A DNA stretch of 64,000 nucleotides from Sphingomonas spermidinifaciens (GTDB lineage Bacteria; Pseudomonadota; Alphaproteobacteria; Sphingomonadales; Sphingomonadaceae), in assembly GCF_002351485.1 (NCBI RefSeq), contig NZ_NWMW01000003.1, positions 297,430-361,429 of the forward strand, written 5' to 3'. Below are positions 17,340 to 25,232 of this stretch, piece by piece. The notes under the pieces were generated by a model, which saw only the letters and a list, made by a program, of their open reading frames with translations, was not told the origin of the DNA and made no database searches. Both the position numbers and the translations under genes were made by a program. The stretch's first letter is position 1. Each line of letters starts with the position of its first letter.

Positions 17340-17621
17340 ATGGAAGACGTTTTCCTGCCGATCGTGATCTGCGGCATCCTGTTCGTCGGCATGCCCTGGA
17401 TCATCCTCCACTATCTGACCAAGTGGAAACAGGCGCCGACGATGACCGGCGAGGACGAGAAGCTGCTCGACGAGCTGCACCACCTCGCCCGCCGGCTCGA
17501 CGAGCGGCTCGAGACGATCGAGCGCATCGTCGCCGCCGACAACCCCGACTTCCGTCCGAGCACGCCGCGTCCGCGCGACGAGGACGAGCGGTCCAACTAT
17601 GATTTCTCGAGGAGGAATTGA
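17340..17621 (+). CDS. pspB: Phage shock protein B (PspB)
   Basis: PspB is a small inner-membrane regulator that works with PspC to relay stress to PspA. This one has 93 residues: a membrane helix at about 7-27 with the typical PWIILHYLTKWK exit, a coiled-coil region (EKLLDELHHLARRLDERLETIERIVAAD) and an extended charged tail (about residues 70-93) beyond the usual PspB length. AAGGAGG near the end of pspA gives good spacing to ATG 17340. Its stop overlaps pspC (TGATG). Confidence 0.92.
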   Translation: MEDVFLPIVICGILFVGMPWIILHYLTKWKQAPTMTGEDEKLLDELHHLARRLDERLETIERIVAADNPDFRPSTPRPRDEDERSNYDFSRRN

Positions 17622-18001
17622 TGTCTGCCAGCCGCACCAAGCTCTATGTCGACAAGCAGAACGGCAAGTGGATGGGTGTCTGCGCCGGCATCGCGGACTA
17701 TACCGGGGTCGATGTGATCTGGGTCCGCGTCGGCGCGGTGATGCTGACGCTGCTCGGGGGCTTTCCCTGGACGCTGGTCGCCTATGGCATGATCGCCTGG
17801 ATGGCGCCGGCCAAGCCCTACGGCCTCTATGAGAGCCCCGAGGACGAGAAGTTCTGGCAGCGCGTCCGCTCAAACCCCAAGCGCTCGACCGCCGAGGTCC
17901 GCTCGAAGTTCCGCGACATCGATCGGCGCCTCGCCGAAATCGAGAGCTTCTATGTGGGGCGCAACACCCGCCTCGCCGACGAGATCGACCGGCTGCGCTG
18001 A
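17621..18001 (+). CDS. pspC: Phage shock protein C (PspC)
   Basis: PspC is the polytopic partner of PspB. The 126-residue protein has the PspC domain: KLYVDKQNGKWMGVCAGIADYTGVDVIWVRV, then a second hydrophobic helix through GGFPWTLVAYGMIAWM. After the domain comes a long soluble helix that ends exactly with LADEIDRLR. That same ending recurs in the small proteins encoded downstream. ATG 17621 (TGATG overlap with pspB, GAGGAGGAA site) is preferred to TTG 17618. Confidence 0.93.
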   Translation: MSASRTKLYVDKQNGKWMGVCAGIADYTGVDVIWVRVGAVMLTLLGGFPWTLVAYGMIAWMAPAKPYGLYESPEDEKFWQRVRSNPKRSTAEVRSKFRDIDRRLAEIESFYVGRNTRLADEIDRLR

Positions 18002-18029
18002 GGCGCGCAGGTCAAAAGGGAGAAGACTG

Positions 18030-18320
18030 ATGCAGTATAGTTGGCTGGTCCCCGTCCTTATTGTCGCCTCGATCAGCATCAGCATCGCATTCAGCACCTG
18101 GGTAAAGGCCAAGCATGGCTACCCGCTGACGGATGACAATGGCCGGACCGTCCACAAGAGCGGCGGCCCCGATGCCGAGCGCAAGATCGAGCTGCTGACC
18201 AGCGAGAACGAGCGGCTGGTCGGCCAGATCGGCCGGCTCGAGGAGCGTATCGCCGTCCTCGAGCGGATCGCCACCGATCCCGCCGAGCGGCTGAACCGCG
18301 ACATCGACGCGCTGCGCTGA
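18030..18320 (+). CDS. PspB-like small membrane/coiled-coil protein 1
   Basis: This 96-residue protein has an N-terminal membrane helix (about 5-24), a short linker with KAKHGYPL, and a heptad-patterned helix from about residue 50. It ends in LEERIAVLERIATDPAERLNRDIDALR at the very C-terminus. The LERIxTD...L-DI-LR block is shared with the next proteins and partly with PspC. Size and topology match PspB, but it lacks the PspB PWII-Y-T-W exit sequence. A good AAAGGGAGAAG site precedes ATG 18030. It is the first of five consecutive genes of this kind. Function is inferred only from context: an inner-membrane stress sensor or partner of PspB/PspC. Confidence 0.8.
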   Translation: MQYSWLVPVLIVASISISIAFSTWVKAKHGYPLTDDNGRTVHKSGGPDAERKIELLTSENERLVGQIGRLEERIAVLERIATDPAERLNRDIDALR

Positions 18321-18336
18321 AGGGAGTATCCGAGAC

Positions 18337-18669
18337 ATGGCCGAGAACGTCATCATTCCGAACCTGCCCTGGATTATCGCTGGCGGCATGAGCATCGGCG
18401 CGCTGGGCCTGATCGCCTGGATGTTCACCACCTGGCTGCGCATCAAGAACGGCTACCCGCTCGACGGCGCCTGGGGTCAGGCGATCTATCCCAAGCGCGA
18501 CGACGAGGCGATGGAGCGGATCAAGCTCCTGAGTCAGGAAAACGCGCAACTGCGCGCCGAGCTGGGCTCGATCAAGGACCGGCTCGCCAATGTCGAGCGG
18601 ATCGTCACCGACAGCGCCCACAGCCTTGACCGCGAGATCGAGCAGCTGCGCGGCAGTCGTTCGAACTGA
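18337..18669 (+). CDS. PspB-like small membrane/coiled-coil protein 2
   Basis: This 110-residue protein has a membrane helix at about 8-34, then TTWLRIKNGYPLDG, closely matching the post-membrane segment of protein 1 (TWVKAKHGYPL). These two are therefore the closest paralogues in the array. The coiled coil (IKLLSQENAQLRAELGSIK) leads into VERIVTDSAHSLDREIEQLR plus a five-residue tail. It starts 16 bases after its neighbour with AAGGGAG upstream. No function is known outside the Psp context. Confidence 0.8.
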   Translation: MAENVIIPNLPWIIAGGMSIGALGLIAWMFTTWLRIKNGYPLDGAWGQAIYPKRDDEAMERIKLLSQENAQLRAELGSIKDRLANVERIVTDSAHSLDREIEQLRGSRSN

Positions 18670-18682
18670 GAAAGGACCGGCG

Positions 18683-18952
18683 ATGAACATGACCGCAATC
18701 GCCTTTTTCATGATCGTCGTGGGCATTCCCGTCAGCGCCGGCGTCGGCGGGGACATGTTCAAGCGCTGGCTTCGCCACAAGGAAGCGATGACGACCGCGC
18801 TCAATGCCCAGACCGCCGAAAAGGCCGCGCAATATGCGGCGCATGTCGAGCGGCTGGAGGAGCGAGTGCGGGTGCTCGAGCGGATCGTCACCGATCGCGG
18901 CATGGCCCTTGCCGACGAGATCGAGCGGTTGCGGGACGCGCCGCTCAACTGA
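18683..18952 (+). CDS. PspB-like small membrane/coiled-coil protein 3
   Basis: This 89-residue protein has a membrane helix at residues 4-22 and then a charged stretch FKRWLRHKEAM. A coiled coil follows, with VERLEERVRVLERIVTDRGMAL and ADEIERLRDAPLN at the end. The ending is the closest match to the PspC tail (LADEIDRLR). The ATG at 18683 has GAGAAAGGA upstream; the frame is open 31 codons further up but that part overlaps gene 2 and has no ribosome site. It lacks the GYPL linker of proteins 1 and 2. Confidence 0.78.
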   Translation: MNMTAIAFFMIVVGIPVSAGVGGDMFKRWLRHKEAMTTALNAQTAEKAAQYAAHVERLEERVRVLERIVTDRGMALADEIERLRDAPLN

Positions 18953-18977
18953 ACGAGAACGGAAGGGAGTTGAAGAG

Positions 18978-19220
18978 ATGGACCCGTTTTCGATGGTCGT
19001 CGGGATCGTGGCGGTGGTCACGATCGGCAAGATCGTCCAGGCCAAGGTCAAGGCTCAGGGAAGCCAGCCCGCCGACCACCCTGACGCAATCCGGATGCGC
19101 GAAGAGATTCGCACACTGAAGGAGCGCGTCGCCGTCCTCGAGCGCGTCGTCACCGACAGCGAGGACAGCGTCCGCCTCGACCGAGAGATCGCGCGGCTGC
19201 GCGACGACAACCGCGCCTGA
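18978..19220 (+). CDS. PspB-like small membrane/coiled-coil protein 4
   Basis: This 80-residue protein has an N-terminal hydrophobic helix at about residues 4-20 (a marginal, short membrane segment) and a lysine-rich exit (KVKAQG). The coiled coil contains IRTLKERVAVLERVVTDSEDS and then RLDREIARLRDDNRA. ATG 18978 has GGAAGGGAG eight bases upstream. The last base of its stop codon is the first base of an ATG (TGATG) that could start the next gene, but that gene more likely starts 33 bases later. Confidence 0.78.
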   Translation: MDPFSMVVGIVAVVTIGKIVQAKVKAQGSQPADHPDAIRMREEIRTLKERVAVLERVVTDSEDSVRLDREIARLRDDNRA

Positions 19221-19252
19221 TGGCGCCCGTGTTCAAGCTGGGAGAAGCTGCG

Positions 19253-19498
19253 ATGCAGGACCCCCAATTCTATCTCGTGATGGCTGCCGCGGGCCTCGTC
19301 GCGCTGGCGATGGTGACGGCGGGCATGCTCACCGCATGGCGCGGCTGGCTGGCGCTCAAGCAGCAGCAGATGGCGCTTGCCGGGAATCACATGCCCAGCG
19401 ACATGCCCGGCCCCTCGCCCACGCAGCGGATCGAGATCGCCGACCTCAAGGAGCGGATCAAGAAGCTCGAGGCGATTGCGGCGGGGGTGGATCTGTGA
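19253..19498 (+). CDS. PspB-like small membrane/coiled-coil protein 5 (truncated form)
   Basis: This 81-residue protein has a membrane helix at about 6-27, exit residues AWRGWLALKQQQM and a short final helix RIEIADLKERIKKLEAIAAG. It keeps the first half of the shared C-terminal block (LKERIKKLE-I) but lacks the TD...LDREIExLR half. ATG 19253 is preferred because GGGAGAAG sits six bases upstream; an earlier ATG at 19220 (TGATG overlap) would add eleven residues. It is the last gene of the operon before a stem-loop. Confidence 0.7.
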   Translation: MQDPQFYLVMAAAGLVALAMVTAGMLTAWRGWLALKQQQMALAGNHMPSDMPGPSPTQRIEIADLKERIKKLEAIAAGVDL

Positions 19499-19516
19499 GC
19501 CCTGTGCTTCCGCAAA

Positions 19517-19568
19517 AGCGGGAGCCCAAGGCCGAGCAGGACAGCGTGTCGAAGCCTTGGCTCCCGCT
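19517..19568. terminator. Stem-loop at the end of the psp operon
   Basis: AGCGGGAGCCCAAGGC (19517-19532) pairs with GCCTTGGCTCCCGCT (19554-19568) with one bulged base, around a 21-base loop. It lies between the end of the psp operon and the end of the converging GT2-GtrA gene. No T-run follows on either strand, so factor-independent termination is uncertain. Confidence 0.5.
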
Positions 19569-19586
19569 CTCGCGGCAGCTTGAGGA

Positions 19587-20696
19587 TCAGGCCGACGCCT
19601 TTCGCCCGTACCGTCCCCAAGTGAAGCGCGACGACAGCGCGAAGTTCCACACTGCCCCCACCACGATCCCCGCGATCGCCGAGAGCGCCCAGTACCCTGC
19701 GCGCACATCATGGAGGAAGGCTGCGACGCCGACATTGGCTGCCGCCCCCACCGAGCAGACGACGCAGAACGACACCCAGCCGTCGAACAGCGCCCTAGCC
19801 CCCTTCAACCGCCGGTCGCGATAGGTGAGCGCGTTGTTGAGGAAGAAGTTGAACGTCATCGCGACCACCGTCGCCACGATGGTCCCGAGGATGAAGCTCG
19901 CGCCCAGCCCGACATAGAGCGCCGACAGGATCGTCATGTGGACGCCCGCCCCCAGCGCGCCGATCGCCGAGAACATCGCGAAGCGGACGGGCACGATCTT
20001 GCCGAACATCCGGTCGTAGAGCGCGATTAGATATTCCATGGCCACCACGTGATCGAGCTTGCTCTCACCCTCGGTCCGCGTGCGAAAGACATAGGGCAAC
20101 TCCTTGAACCGGAGCGGCCTTTCGCTCGCGGTCATGATGTCGAGCAGGATCTTGAAGCCGATGCCCGACAGCTTGGGCACCAGGGTACGGAGCAGGTCCG
20201 AACGGATCATGAAGAAGCCGCTCATCGGATCGGAGAGGTCCGCGTTGAGGACGCGGCGAGAGAGCCGGGTCGCGAACTCGGACTTGGCCACGCGGTCACG
20301 GTCCCAGTCGCCGGTCCCGCCCCCCTCGACGAAGCGCGAGCCGATGACGAGGTCGAGGGTGTGGTCGCCCGCCAGCGCGTCCGCCATTGCGGGCAGCAGG
20401 GACTCGTCATGCTGCATATCGCCGTCAATCACCGCGACCAGCGGCGCGGCGGTCGCGCACATCCCCTCGATGCACGCGGTCGACAGCCCACGCCGGCCGA
20501 TCCGCTGGATCACCCGGACCCGCGGATCCACCTGCCCGAGTTCGCGTGCGACCTCAGCGGTGCCATCGGGACTGTCGTCGTCGACGAAGATGACTTCCCA
20601 CATCCGCCCGGCGAGCACCTGATCGAGGCGCGCGACCATCGTTGCGACGTTCTTCACCTCGTTGAACACGGGCACGACGACCGCGAGTTCGAGCAT
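19587..20696 (-). CDS. Family 2 glycosyltransferase fused to a GtrA-like membrane domain
   Basis: This 369-residue protein has a DPM1-like GT2 domain (residues 1-230: VVVPVFNEVKNV, the DDDSPDGT segment and a DGDMQHDE metal site) followed by a GtrA domain of four membrane helices (from RFAMFSAIGALGAGVH to the end). The layout is that of polyprenyl-phosphate mannose or glucose synthases that flip or anchor their product. ATG 20696 lies nine bases after the leuB stop, so it is probably co-transcribed with leuB. The acceptor sugar is not identifiable. Confidence 0.87.
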   Translation of the reverse strand: MLELAVVVPVFNEVKNVATMVARLDQVLAGRMWEVIFVDDDSPDGTAEVARELGQVDPRVRVIQRIGRRGLSTACIEGMCATAAPLVAVIDGDMQHDESLLPAMADALAGDHTLDLVIGSRFVEGGGTGDWDRDRVAKSEFATRLSRRVLNADLSDPMSGFFMIRSDLLRTLVPKLSGIGFKILLDIMTASERPLRFKELPYVFRTRTEGESKLDHVVAMEYLIALYDRMFGKIVPVRFAMFSAIGALGAGVHMTILSALYVGLGASFILGTIVATVVAMTFNFFLNNALTYRDRRLKGARALFDGWVSFCVVCSVGAAANVGVAAFLHDVRAGYWALSAIAGIVVGAVWNFALSSRFTWGRYGRKASA

Positions 20697-20704
20697 CGGG
20701 CGTG

Positions 20705-21751
20705 TCAGAGCCCGGCGAGGATGCGATCGGCCATCCCGCGTGTGGACAGGTTGCCGCCGAGGTCCGCGGTGCGGGCGCCGCCGGCGATCGCCGCGGCCAC
20801 CGCCGCCTCGATCCGGTCGGCAGCCGCGGCCTCGCCCAGCGAATGGCGCAGCAGCATCGCCGCCGAAAGAATCGCTGCGCAGGGATTGGCCTTGCCCTGT
20901 CCCGCTATGTCGGGCGCGGAACCGTGGATCGGCTCGTACAGCCCCTTGCCGGTCGCGCCGAGCGCGGCGGAGGGCAGCATCCCGATCGACCCCGCGCACA
21001 TCGACGCCTGATCCGAGAGGATATCGCCGAACAGGTTGCCGGTGACGATCACGTCGAACTGCCCCGGATCGCGCACCAGCTGCATCGCGGCATTATCGAC
21101 ATACATGTGGGTGAGCGCCACGTCGGGATAGTCGGCCGCCACCTCGATCACCACGTCGCGCCACAGCTGCGAGGTTTCGAGGACATTCGCCTTGTCCACC
21201 GAGCACAGCCGCGAGCCCCTTGTCCGCGCAGTCTCGAACCCCACCCGGGCGATGCGCGCCACCTCGGCCTCGTCATAGCGCATCAGGTCGCGGCCCTCGC
21301 GCAGCCCCTCGGCGCTGGTGCCGCGGGACTTGAGCCCGAAATAGACGTCGCCGGTCAGCTCGCGGACGATGACGAGGTCGATCGTCGCGGCGATCTCGGG
21401 CCGGAGGGCGGAAGCATCCTCCAGCCCGTTGAACAGCTTGGCCGGACGCAGATTGGCGAACAGGCCGAGTTCCTTGCGCAGTCCCAAGATCGCCTGCTCG
21501 GGCCGCAGCGCCCGCTCCAGCCCGTCGTAGCGCGCGTCGCCGACCGCTCCGAACAGGATCGCATCTGCGCGATGCGCGAGATCAAGCGTCGCGGGCGGCA
21601 GCGGATGGCCCGCCGCGTCATAGGCGGCGCCGCCGACGGGCGCTTCCTCGAAGACGAGGTCGAGGCCAGTCGCCTCGAGCACGCGCCGCGCCTCGGCGGC
21701 AACCTCGGGGCCGATGCCGTCCCCCGGCAACACGGCGATCAGATGCGGCAT
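20705..21751 (-). CDS. leuB: 3-isopropylmalate dehydrogenase
   Basis: LeuB oxidises and decarboxylates 3-isopropylmalate in leucine synthesis. The 348-residue protein contains [10 protein letters not shown] at the N-terminus, the substrate loop with [19 protein letters not shown], the catalytic Tyr/Lys region ([10 protein letters not shown], and [10 protein letters not shown]) and [19 protein letters not shown] near the end. All are typical of IPMDH rather than isocitrate dehydrogenase. leuA, leuC and leuD are not in the window. Confidence 0.96.
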   Translation of the reverse strand: MPHLIAVLPGDGIGPEVAAEARRVLEATGLDLVFEEAPVGGAAYDAAGHPLPPATLDLAHRADAILFGAVGDARYDGLERALRPEQAILGLRKELGLFANLRPAKLFNGLEDASALRPEIAATIDLVIVRELTGDVYFGLKSRGTSAEGLREGRDLMRYDEAEVARIARVGFETARTRGSRLCSVDKANVLETSQLWRDVVIEVAADYPDVALTHMYVDNAAMQLVRDPGQFDVIVTGNLFGDILSDQASMCAGSIGMLPSAALGATGKGLYEPIHGSAPDIAGQGKANPCAAILSAAMLLRHSLGEAAAADRIEAAVAAAIAGGARTADLGGNLSTRGMADRILAGL

Positions 21752-21781
21752 GAACCCTCCCTCTTGAGGCCCGCCAATGCC

Positions 21782-22516
21782 CTAGCCCGCGGCGCGCCGC
21801 AACCGGTCGATCAGCCGCGCTCGTGCCGCCAGCGCCTCGACCGCGCGGCCCGTCACAAGATCGCGTTCGAGGAAATGGCCGGTGATGGCGAGGGCGCCGA
21901 AGATCGCCGGCCAGTCGGGCGCCTCGCCGCCCGCGACCAGGAAGGGCGGCAGCGGGAACAGCCGCGCCTCATAGCCGTGCGCCGCGCCGCGCGAGACGGC
22001 CGCGCCGCTCTTGGGACTGACGAAGGCGAGATCCTCGCGCGATCCCGTCGCGGCGCACTGGTCGAGCGCGAGGCCGAAGCCGAGTTCGGCGAGCAGCAAC
22101 AGCTCGTAGCGCGCGACCAGCCCCGCCCAGCCGCGCGCCGCAGGCGCCGCCTCGACCGCGGCGATGACGGCGTCGAGCGCGGCATAGAGGCGCGGATAGC
22201 CCTGCCCCTCGGGCAAGGTCGCAACGGTGAGCGCGGTCAGCCACTCGATCGCGCCGGCGGGCAGCGCCTCGGCAAAGAGGGGCGCGCGGCTTTCGATCAG
22301 CTCGACCGTCAGCGCGGCGAGCTGGCTATCCGCCCGCGCCCGCCAGTCGCCGCGGACGAGATTGCCCGGCTGGAGCACTGGTCGAAGCGCCCGCGACCGC
22401 CCGCCGCGGACATAGCCCGGCTGTACCCCGTCCGCGGGGGTGAGCGCGCGCACCACCGCGCCATGCTCGCCATGCGCGCGCACCGAGAGGACGATCGCGG
22501 TGGCGTCGATGTGCAT
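21782..22516 (-). CDS. recO: DNA repair protein RecO
   Basis: RecO (244 residues) helps load RecA on SSB-coated DNA in the RecFOR pathway. It begins with the OB-fold start (ATAIVLSVRAHGEHGAVVRALT), followed by RGGRSRALRPVLQPGNLV and the helical C-terminal domain. The zinc cysteines of some RecO proteins are absent, which is common in this group. It lies four bases downstream of queE, on the same strand. ATG 22516 is chosen because upstream codons overlap queE and lack homology. Confidence 0.9.
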   Translation of the reverse strand: MHIDATAIVLSVRAHGEHGAVVRALTPADGVQPGYVRGGRSRALRPVLQPGNLVRGDWRARADSQLAALTVELIESRAPLFAEALPAGAIEWLTALTVATLPEGQGYPRLYAALDAVIAAVEAAPAARGWAGLVARYELLLLAELGFGLALDQCAATGSREDLAFVSPKSGAAVSRGAAHGYEARLFPLPPFLVAGGEAPDWPAIFGALAITGHFLERDLVTGRAVEALAARARLIDRLRRAAG

Positions 22517-22520
22517 GCGA

Positions 22521-23153
22521 CTATCGAAGGCCCAGCAGCTTGTGCGTCTGGAGCGACAATCGCCATTTCGGCCGTTCCATCGCGAACGCGGTCGCCGCGT
22601 CCCAGTTCGCCTGACCCGCAGCATCGTCGAGCGGCTGGACAAGGAAGTGGCGGAAGTCCCACCGCTCGATCTCGGCAACATCGGTGCCCGGCTGCGGCCA
22701 GACGAGCTTCAGTTCGTCGCCGGACCGCTGGACGACCTCGCTCCCCGCCTTGGGGCTGATGCACACCCAGTCGATGCCGGGGTGGACGGGCAACGTGCCG
22801 TTGCTCTCGATCGCGATCGTAAAACCGGCATCGTGGAGCGCATGGACGATGGCGTCGTCGACCTGGAGCATCGGCTCGCCCCCGGTCAGCACGACGAAGC
22901 GGCGCTCGGCCCCCTGCCCCCAAGCCTCGACCACCGCCGCCGCCAGCGCACCCGCATCGGCGAAGCGCGCGCCGCCGCCGCCGTCCATGCCGACGAAATC
23001 GGTATCGCAGAACTTGCAGATCGCGGTTGCACGGTCCTCCTCGCGCCCTGACCAGAGGTTGCAGCCGGCGAAGCGCACGAACACCGCACGCCGCCCGGCA
23101 TGGAACCCCTCGCCCTGCAGCGTCAGGAAAAGCTCCTTGACGGCGTAGCTCAT
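22521..23153 (-). CDS. queE: 7-carboxy-7-deazaguanine synthase
   Basis: QueE is a radical SAM enzyme making 7-carboxy-7-deazaguanine on the path to queuosine. The 210-residue protein shows KELFLTLQGEGFHAGRRAVFVRFAGC, the spaced cluster cysteines CNLWSG-...-CKFCDTDF (C-X14-C-X2-C variant) and the LTGGEPMLQ segment. Its ATG overlaps the queC stop (ATGA), so the two pathway steps are coupled. Confidence 0.95.
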   Translation of the reverse strand: MSYAVKELFLTLQGEGFHAGRRAVFVRFAGCNLWSGREEDRATAICKFCDTDFVGMDGGGGARFADAGALAAAVVEAWGQGAERRFVVLTGGEPMLQVDDAIVHALHDAGFTIAIESNGTLPVHPGIDWVCISPKAGSEVVQRSGDELKLVWPQPGTDVAEIERWDFRHFLVQPLDDAAGQANWDAATAFAMERPKWRLSLQTHKLLGLR

Positions 23154-23836
23154 GGCCGCGCCGCGTAGATCGTCGGGTCGGGTAATCCCGCTTCCTCGAA
23201 GCCCTTCGAGCGCAGGCGGCAGCTGTCGCACAGGCCGCAATGCATGCCGCCGGGCGCGGGGTCATAGCAGGACCAGCTCATGCCCGCGTCGAGGCCAAGC
23301 CGCGCTGCCTCGCGCGCGATATCGGCCTTGGTCATGTGCTGGAGCGGGGCATGGATGCGGAACGGCTCGCCCTCGACCCCCGCCTTGGTCGCGAGTTCGG
23401 CCAGCCCCTCGAACGCGGCGATGAACTCGGGCCGGCAATCGGGATAGCCCGAATAGTCGAGCGCGTTGACGCCGATGAACAGGTCGCGGGCGCCCGCCGC
23501 CTCGGCCCAGCCCAAAGCGAGGCTGAGGAAGATCGTGTTGCGCGCGGGCACATAGGTGACGGGGATATCGTCGCCGACGCCGCCCTTAGGCACCTCAATT
23601 TCGGCAGTCAGCGCCGAGCCGCCGAAGGCCGACAGGTCGAGCGGCAGGACGACGTGGCGCTTCGCCTCCAGCGCGCGGGCGATGCGGCGCGCGGCGGCAA
23701 GTTCGACCTGATGGCGCTGGTTGTAGTCGACGGACAGCGCGAGGATGTCGAACCCCGCCTCGCGCGCCCGCCCCGCCGCGACCATCGAATCGAGCCCCCC
23801 GGAGACGAGGACAACGGCAAGCGGCGCGGCGGACAT
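23150..23836 (-). CDS. queC: 7-cyano-7-deazaguanine synthase
   Basis: QueC converts 7-carboxy-7-deazaguanine to preQ0 using ATP and ammonia. The 228-residue protein has the PP-loop SGGLDS near residue 13, the core YVPARNTIFLSLALGWAE, and the C-terminal zinc site (CYDPAPGGMHCGLCDSC). ATG 23836 gives the normal length; the frame is open a long way upstream, but only because it runs antisense-like through the neighbouring transporter gene. queD and queF are not in the window. Confidence 0.96.
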   Translation of the reverse strand: MSAAPLAVVLVSGGLDSMVAAGRAREAGFDILALSVDYNQRHQVELAAARRIARALEAKRHVVLPLDLSAFGGSALTAEIEVPKGGVGDDIPVTYVPARNTIFLSLALGWAEAAGARDLFIGVNALDYSGYPDCRPEFIAAFEGLAELATKAGVEGEPFRIHAPLQHMTKADIAREAARLGLDAGMSWSCYDPAPGGMHCGLCDSCRLRSKGFEEAGLPDPTIYAARP

Positions 23837-23919
23837 GGGGCGGTTCTCGAACTGTGAAAAGGGGCGCGGCTCTCCCGGGCGTCGCGCACCCCTTCTTTGG
23901 TATCGCTGCCCCGCCCTGT

Positions 23920-25212
23920 CTAGTCCTCGCCGATCGCGCTGTTCGCGCGGGTATCGCGCATGCGCAGGTACACGATGAGCGAGACACCGATCATCGCGGT
24001 CACATACCAGTAGAAGCCGCGTTCCCATCCATTGTTCTTGAACGACAGCGCGACATATTCCGCCGTCCCGCCGAAGATCGTGTTGGCGAGCGCATAGGGG
24101 AGCGCCACCCCCAGCGCGCGGACATGCGCGGGGAACAGCTCGGCCTTCACCACCGCGTTGATCGAGGTATAGCCGGTGACGATCACCAGCGCCGCCATCA
24201 CCAGCGATCCCGCAACCCACACGTCGCGTGTCTGCTCCAGCGCGGCGAAGATCGGGTAGGTGAACAGGACGCCCGCAATCCCGAAGCCGACCATCAACGG
24301 CTTGCGCCCCACCCGGTCGGACAGCCCGCCCGCCAGCGGCTGAAGGCACATGAACACGAACAGCGTGGCGGCATTGATCTGGCTCGCCGCCTCGCGGCTG
24401 AAGCCGCTGGTATTGACCAGGAACTTCTGCATGTAGATCGAATAGGCGTAGAAGGCGAGCGTGCCCCCCGCCGTCAGGAGCATGACCAGCGCGAACTCGC
24501 GCGGGTGCCGCCGCAGCAGCATCAGCGCCCCCGACTTCTCGGCGCCGCTCTCTTTCGCGTTCTTGTAGCTCTCGGTCTCGGCCAGCCCGCGACGGATGCG
24601 GAAGACGACGACTGCCAGCACCGCACCGATCGCGAAGGGAATGCGCCAGCCCCACGCCTCGAGCGCCTGCGGAGACATGCTCGCCTGGAGGATGAGGAGC
24701 AGCGAGATGGCAAGGAGCTGGCCCGAGATCAGCGTGACGTATTGAAAGGACGAGAAGAACCCGCGCCGGTCGCGCCCCGCCATTTCCGACAGGTAGGTCG
24801 CCGAGGCGCCGTACTCGCCGCCGACCGACAGCCCCTGCATCAACCGCGCGAGCACCAGAAGCGCCGGTGCCGCCAGCCCGATCGTCTCGTAGCCCGGCGT
24901 CAGCGCGATGATGAGCGAGCCCGCGCACATGAGCGTCACCGACAGGGTGAGGCCCGCCTTGCGCCCATGCCGGTCGGCGTAGATGCCCATGATCCACGCG
25001 CCGACCGGCCGCATGATGAACCCGACCGCAAACACGGCAGCGGCGCTCAGGAGCTGCGCGGTCTGGCTGCCCTTCGGAAAGAAATGCGGCGCGAAATAGA
25101 GGGTGAAGGCCGAATAGACGTACCAGTCGAACCATTCGACCATGTTGCCGGTCGATCCACCGATGATCGATTTCAGTCGGTGGCGGCGATCGCTGGTGGT
25201 GGCATTGGTCAT
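23920..25212 (-). CDS. MHS-family MFS transporter (metabolite:H+ symporter, KgtP/ProP-like)
   Basis: This 430-residue protein with 12 predicted membrane segments begins with the MHS signature GGSTGNMVEWFDWYVYSAFTLYFAPHFFP and has ADRHGRKAGLTLSV and RLMQGLSVGGEYGASATYLSE. The family imports organic acids such as alpha-ketoglutarate, citrate or shikimate. ATG 25212 has GGAG upstream; an ATG seven codons earlier overlaps the stop of the porin gene. It is the third gene of a likely unit with dctA and the porin, consistent with organic acid uptake. Confidence 0.88.
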   Translation of the reverse strand: MTNATTSDRRHRLKSIIGGSTGNMVEWFDWYVYSAFTLYFAPHFFPKGSQTAQLLSAAAVFAVGFIMRPVGAWIMGIYADRHGRKAGLTLSVTLMCAGSLIIALTPGYETIGLAAPALLVLARLMQGLSVGGEYGASATYLSEMAGRDRRGFFSSFQYVTLISGQLLAISLLLILQASMSPQALEAWGWRIPFAIGAVLAVVVFRIRRGLAETESYKNAKESGAEKSGALMLLRRHPREFALVMLLTAGGTLAFYAYSIYMQKFLVNTSGFSREAASQINAATLFVFMCLQPLAGGLSDRVGRKPLMVGFGIAGVLFTYPIFAALEQTRDVWVAGSLVMAALVIVTGYTSINAVVKAELFPAHVRALGVALPYALANTIFGGTAEYVALSFKNNGWERGFYWYVTAMIGVSLIVYLRMRDTRANSAIGED

Positions 25213-25232
25213 TGCATTCTCCACGGACGCCA

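Noticed and set aside
18030..19498. Tandem DNA repeat or CRISPR-like array
   Set aside because: The similarity is at protein level only; DNA spacing and sequence differ between copies.
23837..25135. Long upstream extension of queC
   Set aside because: Runs through the MHS transporter gene in another frame; Arg/Gly-rich, no homology.
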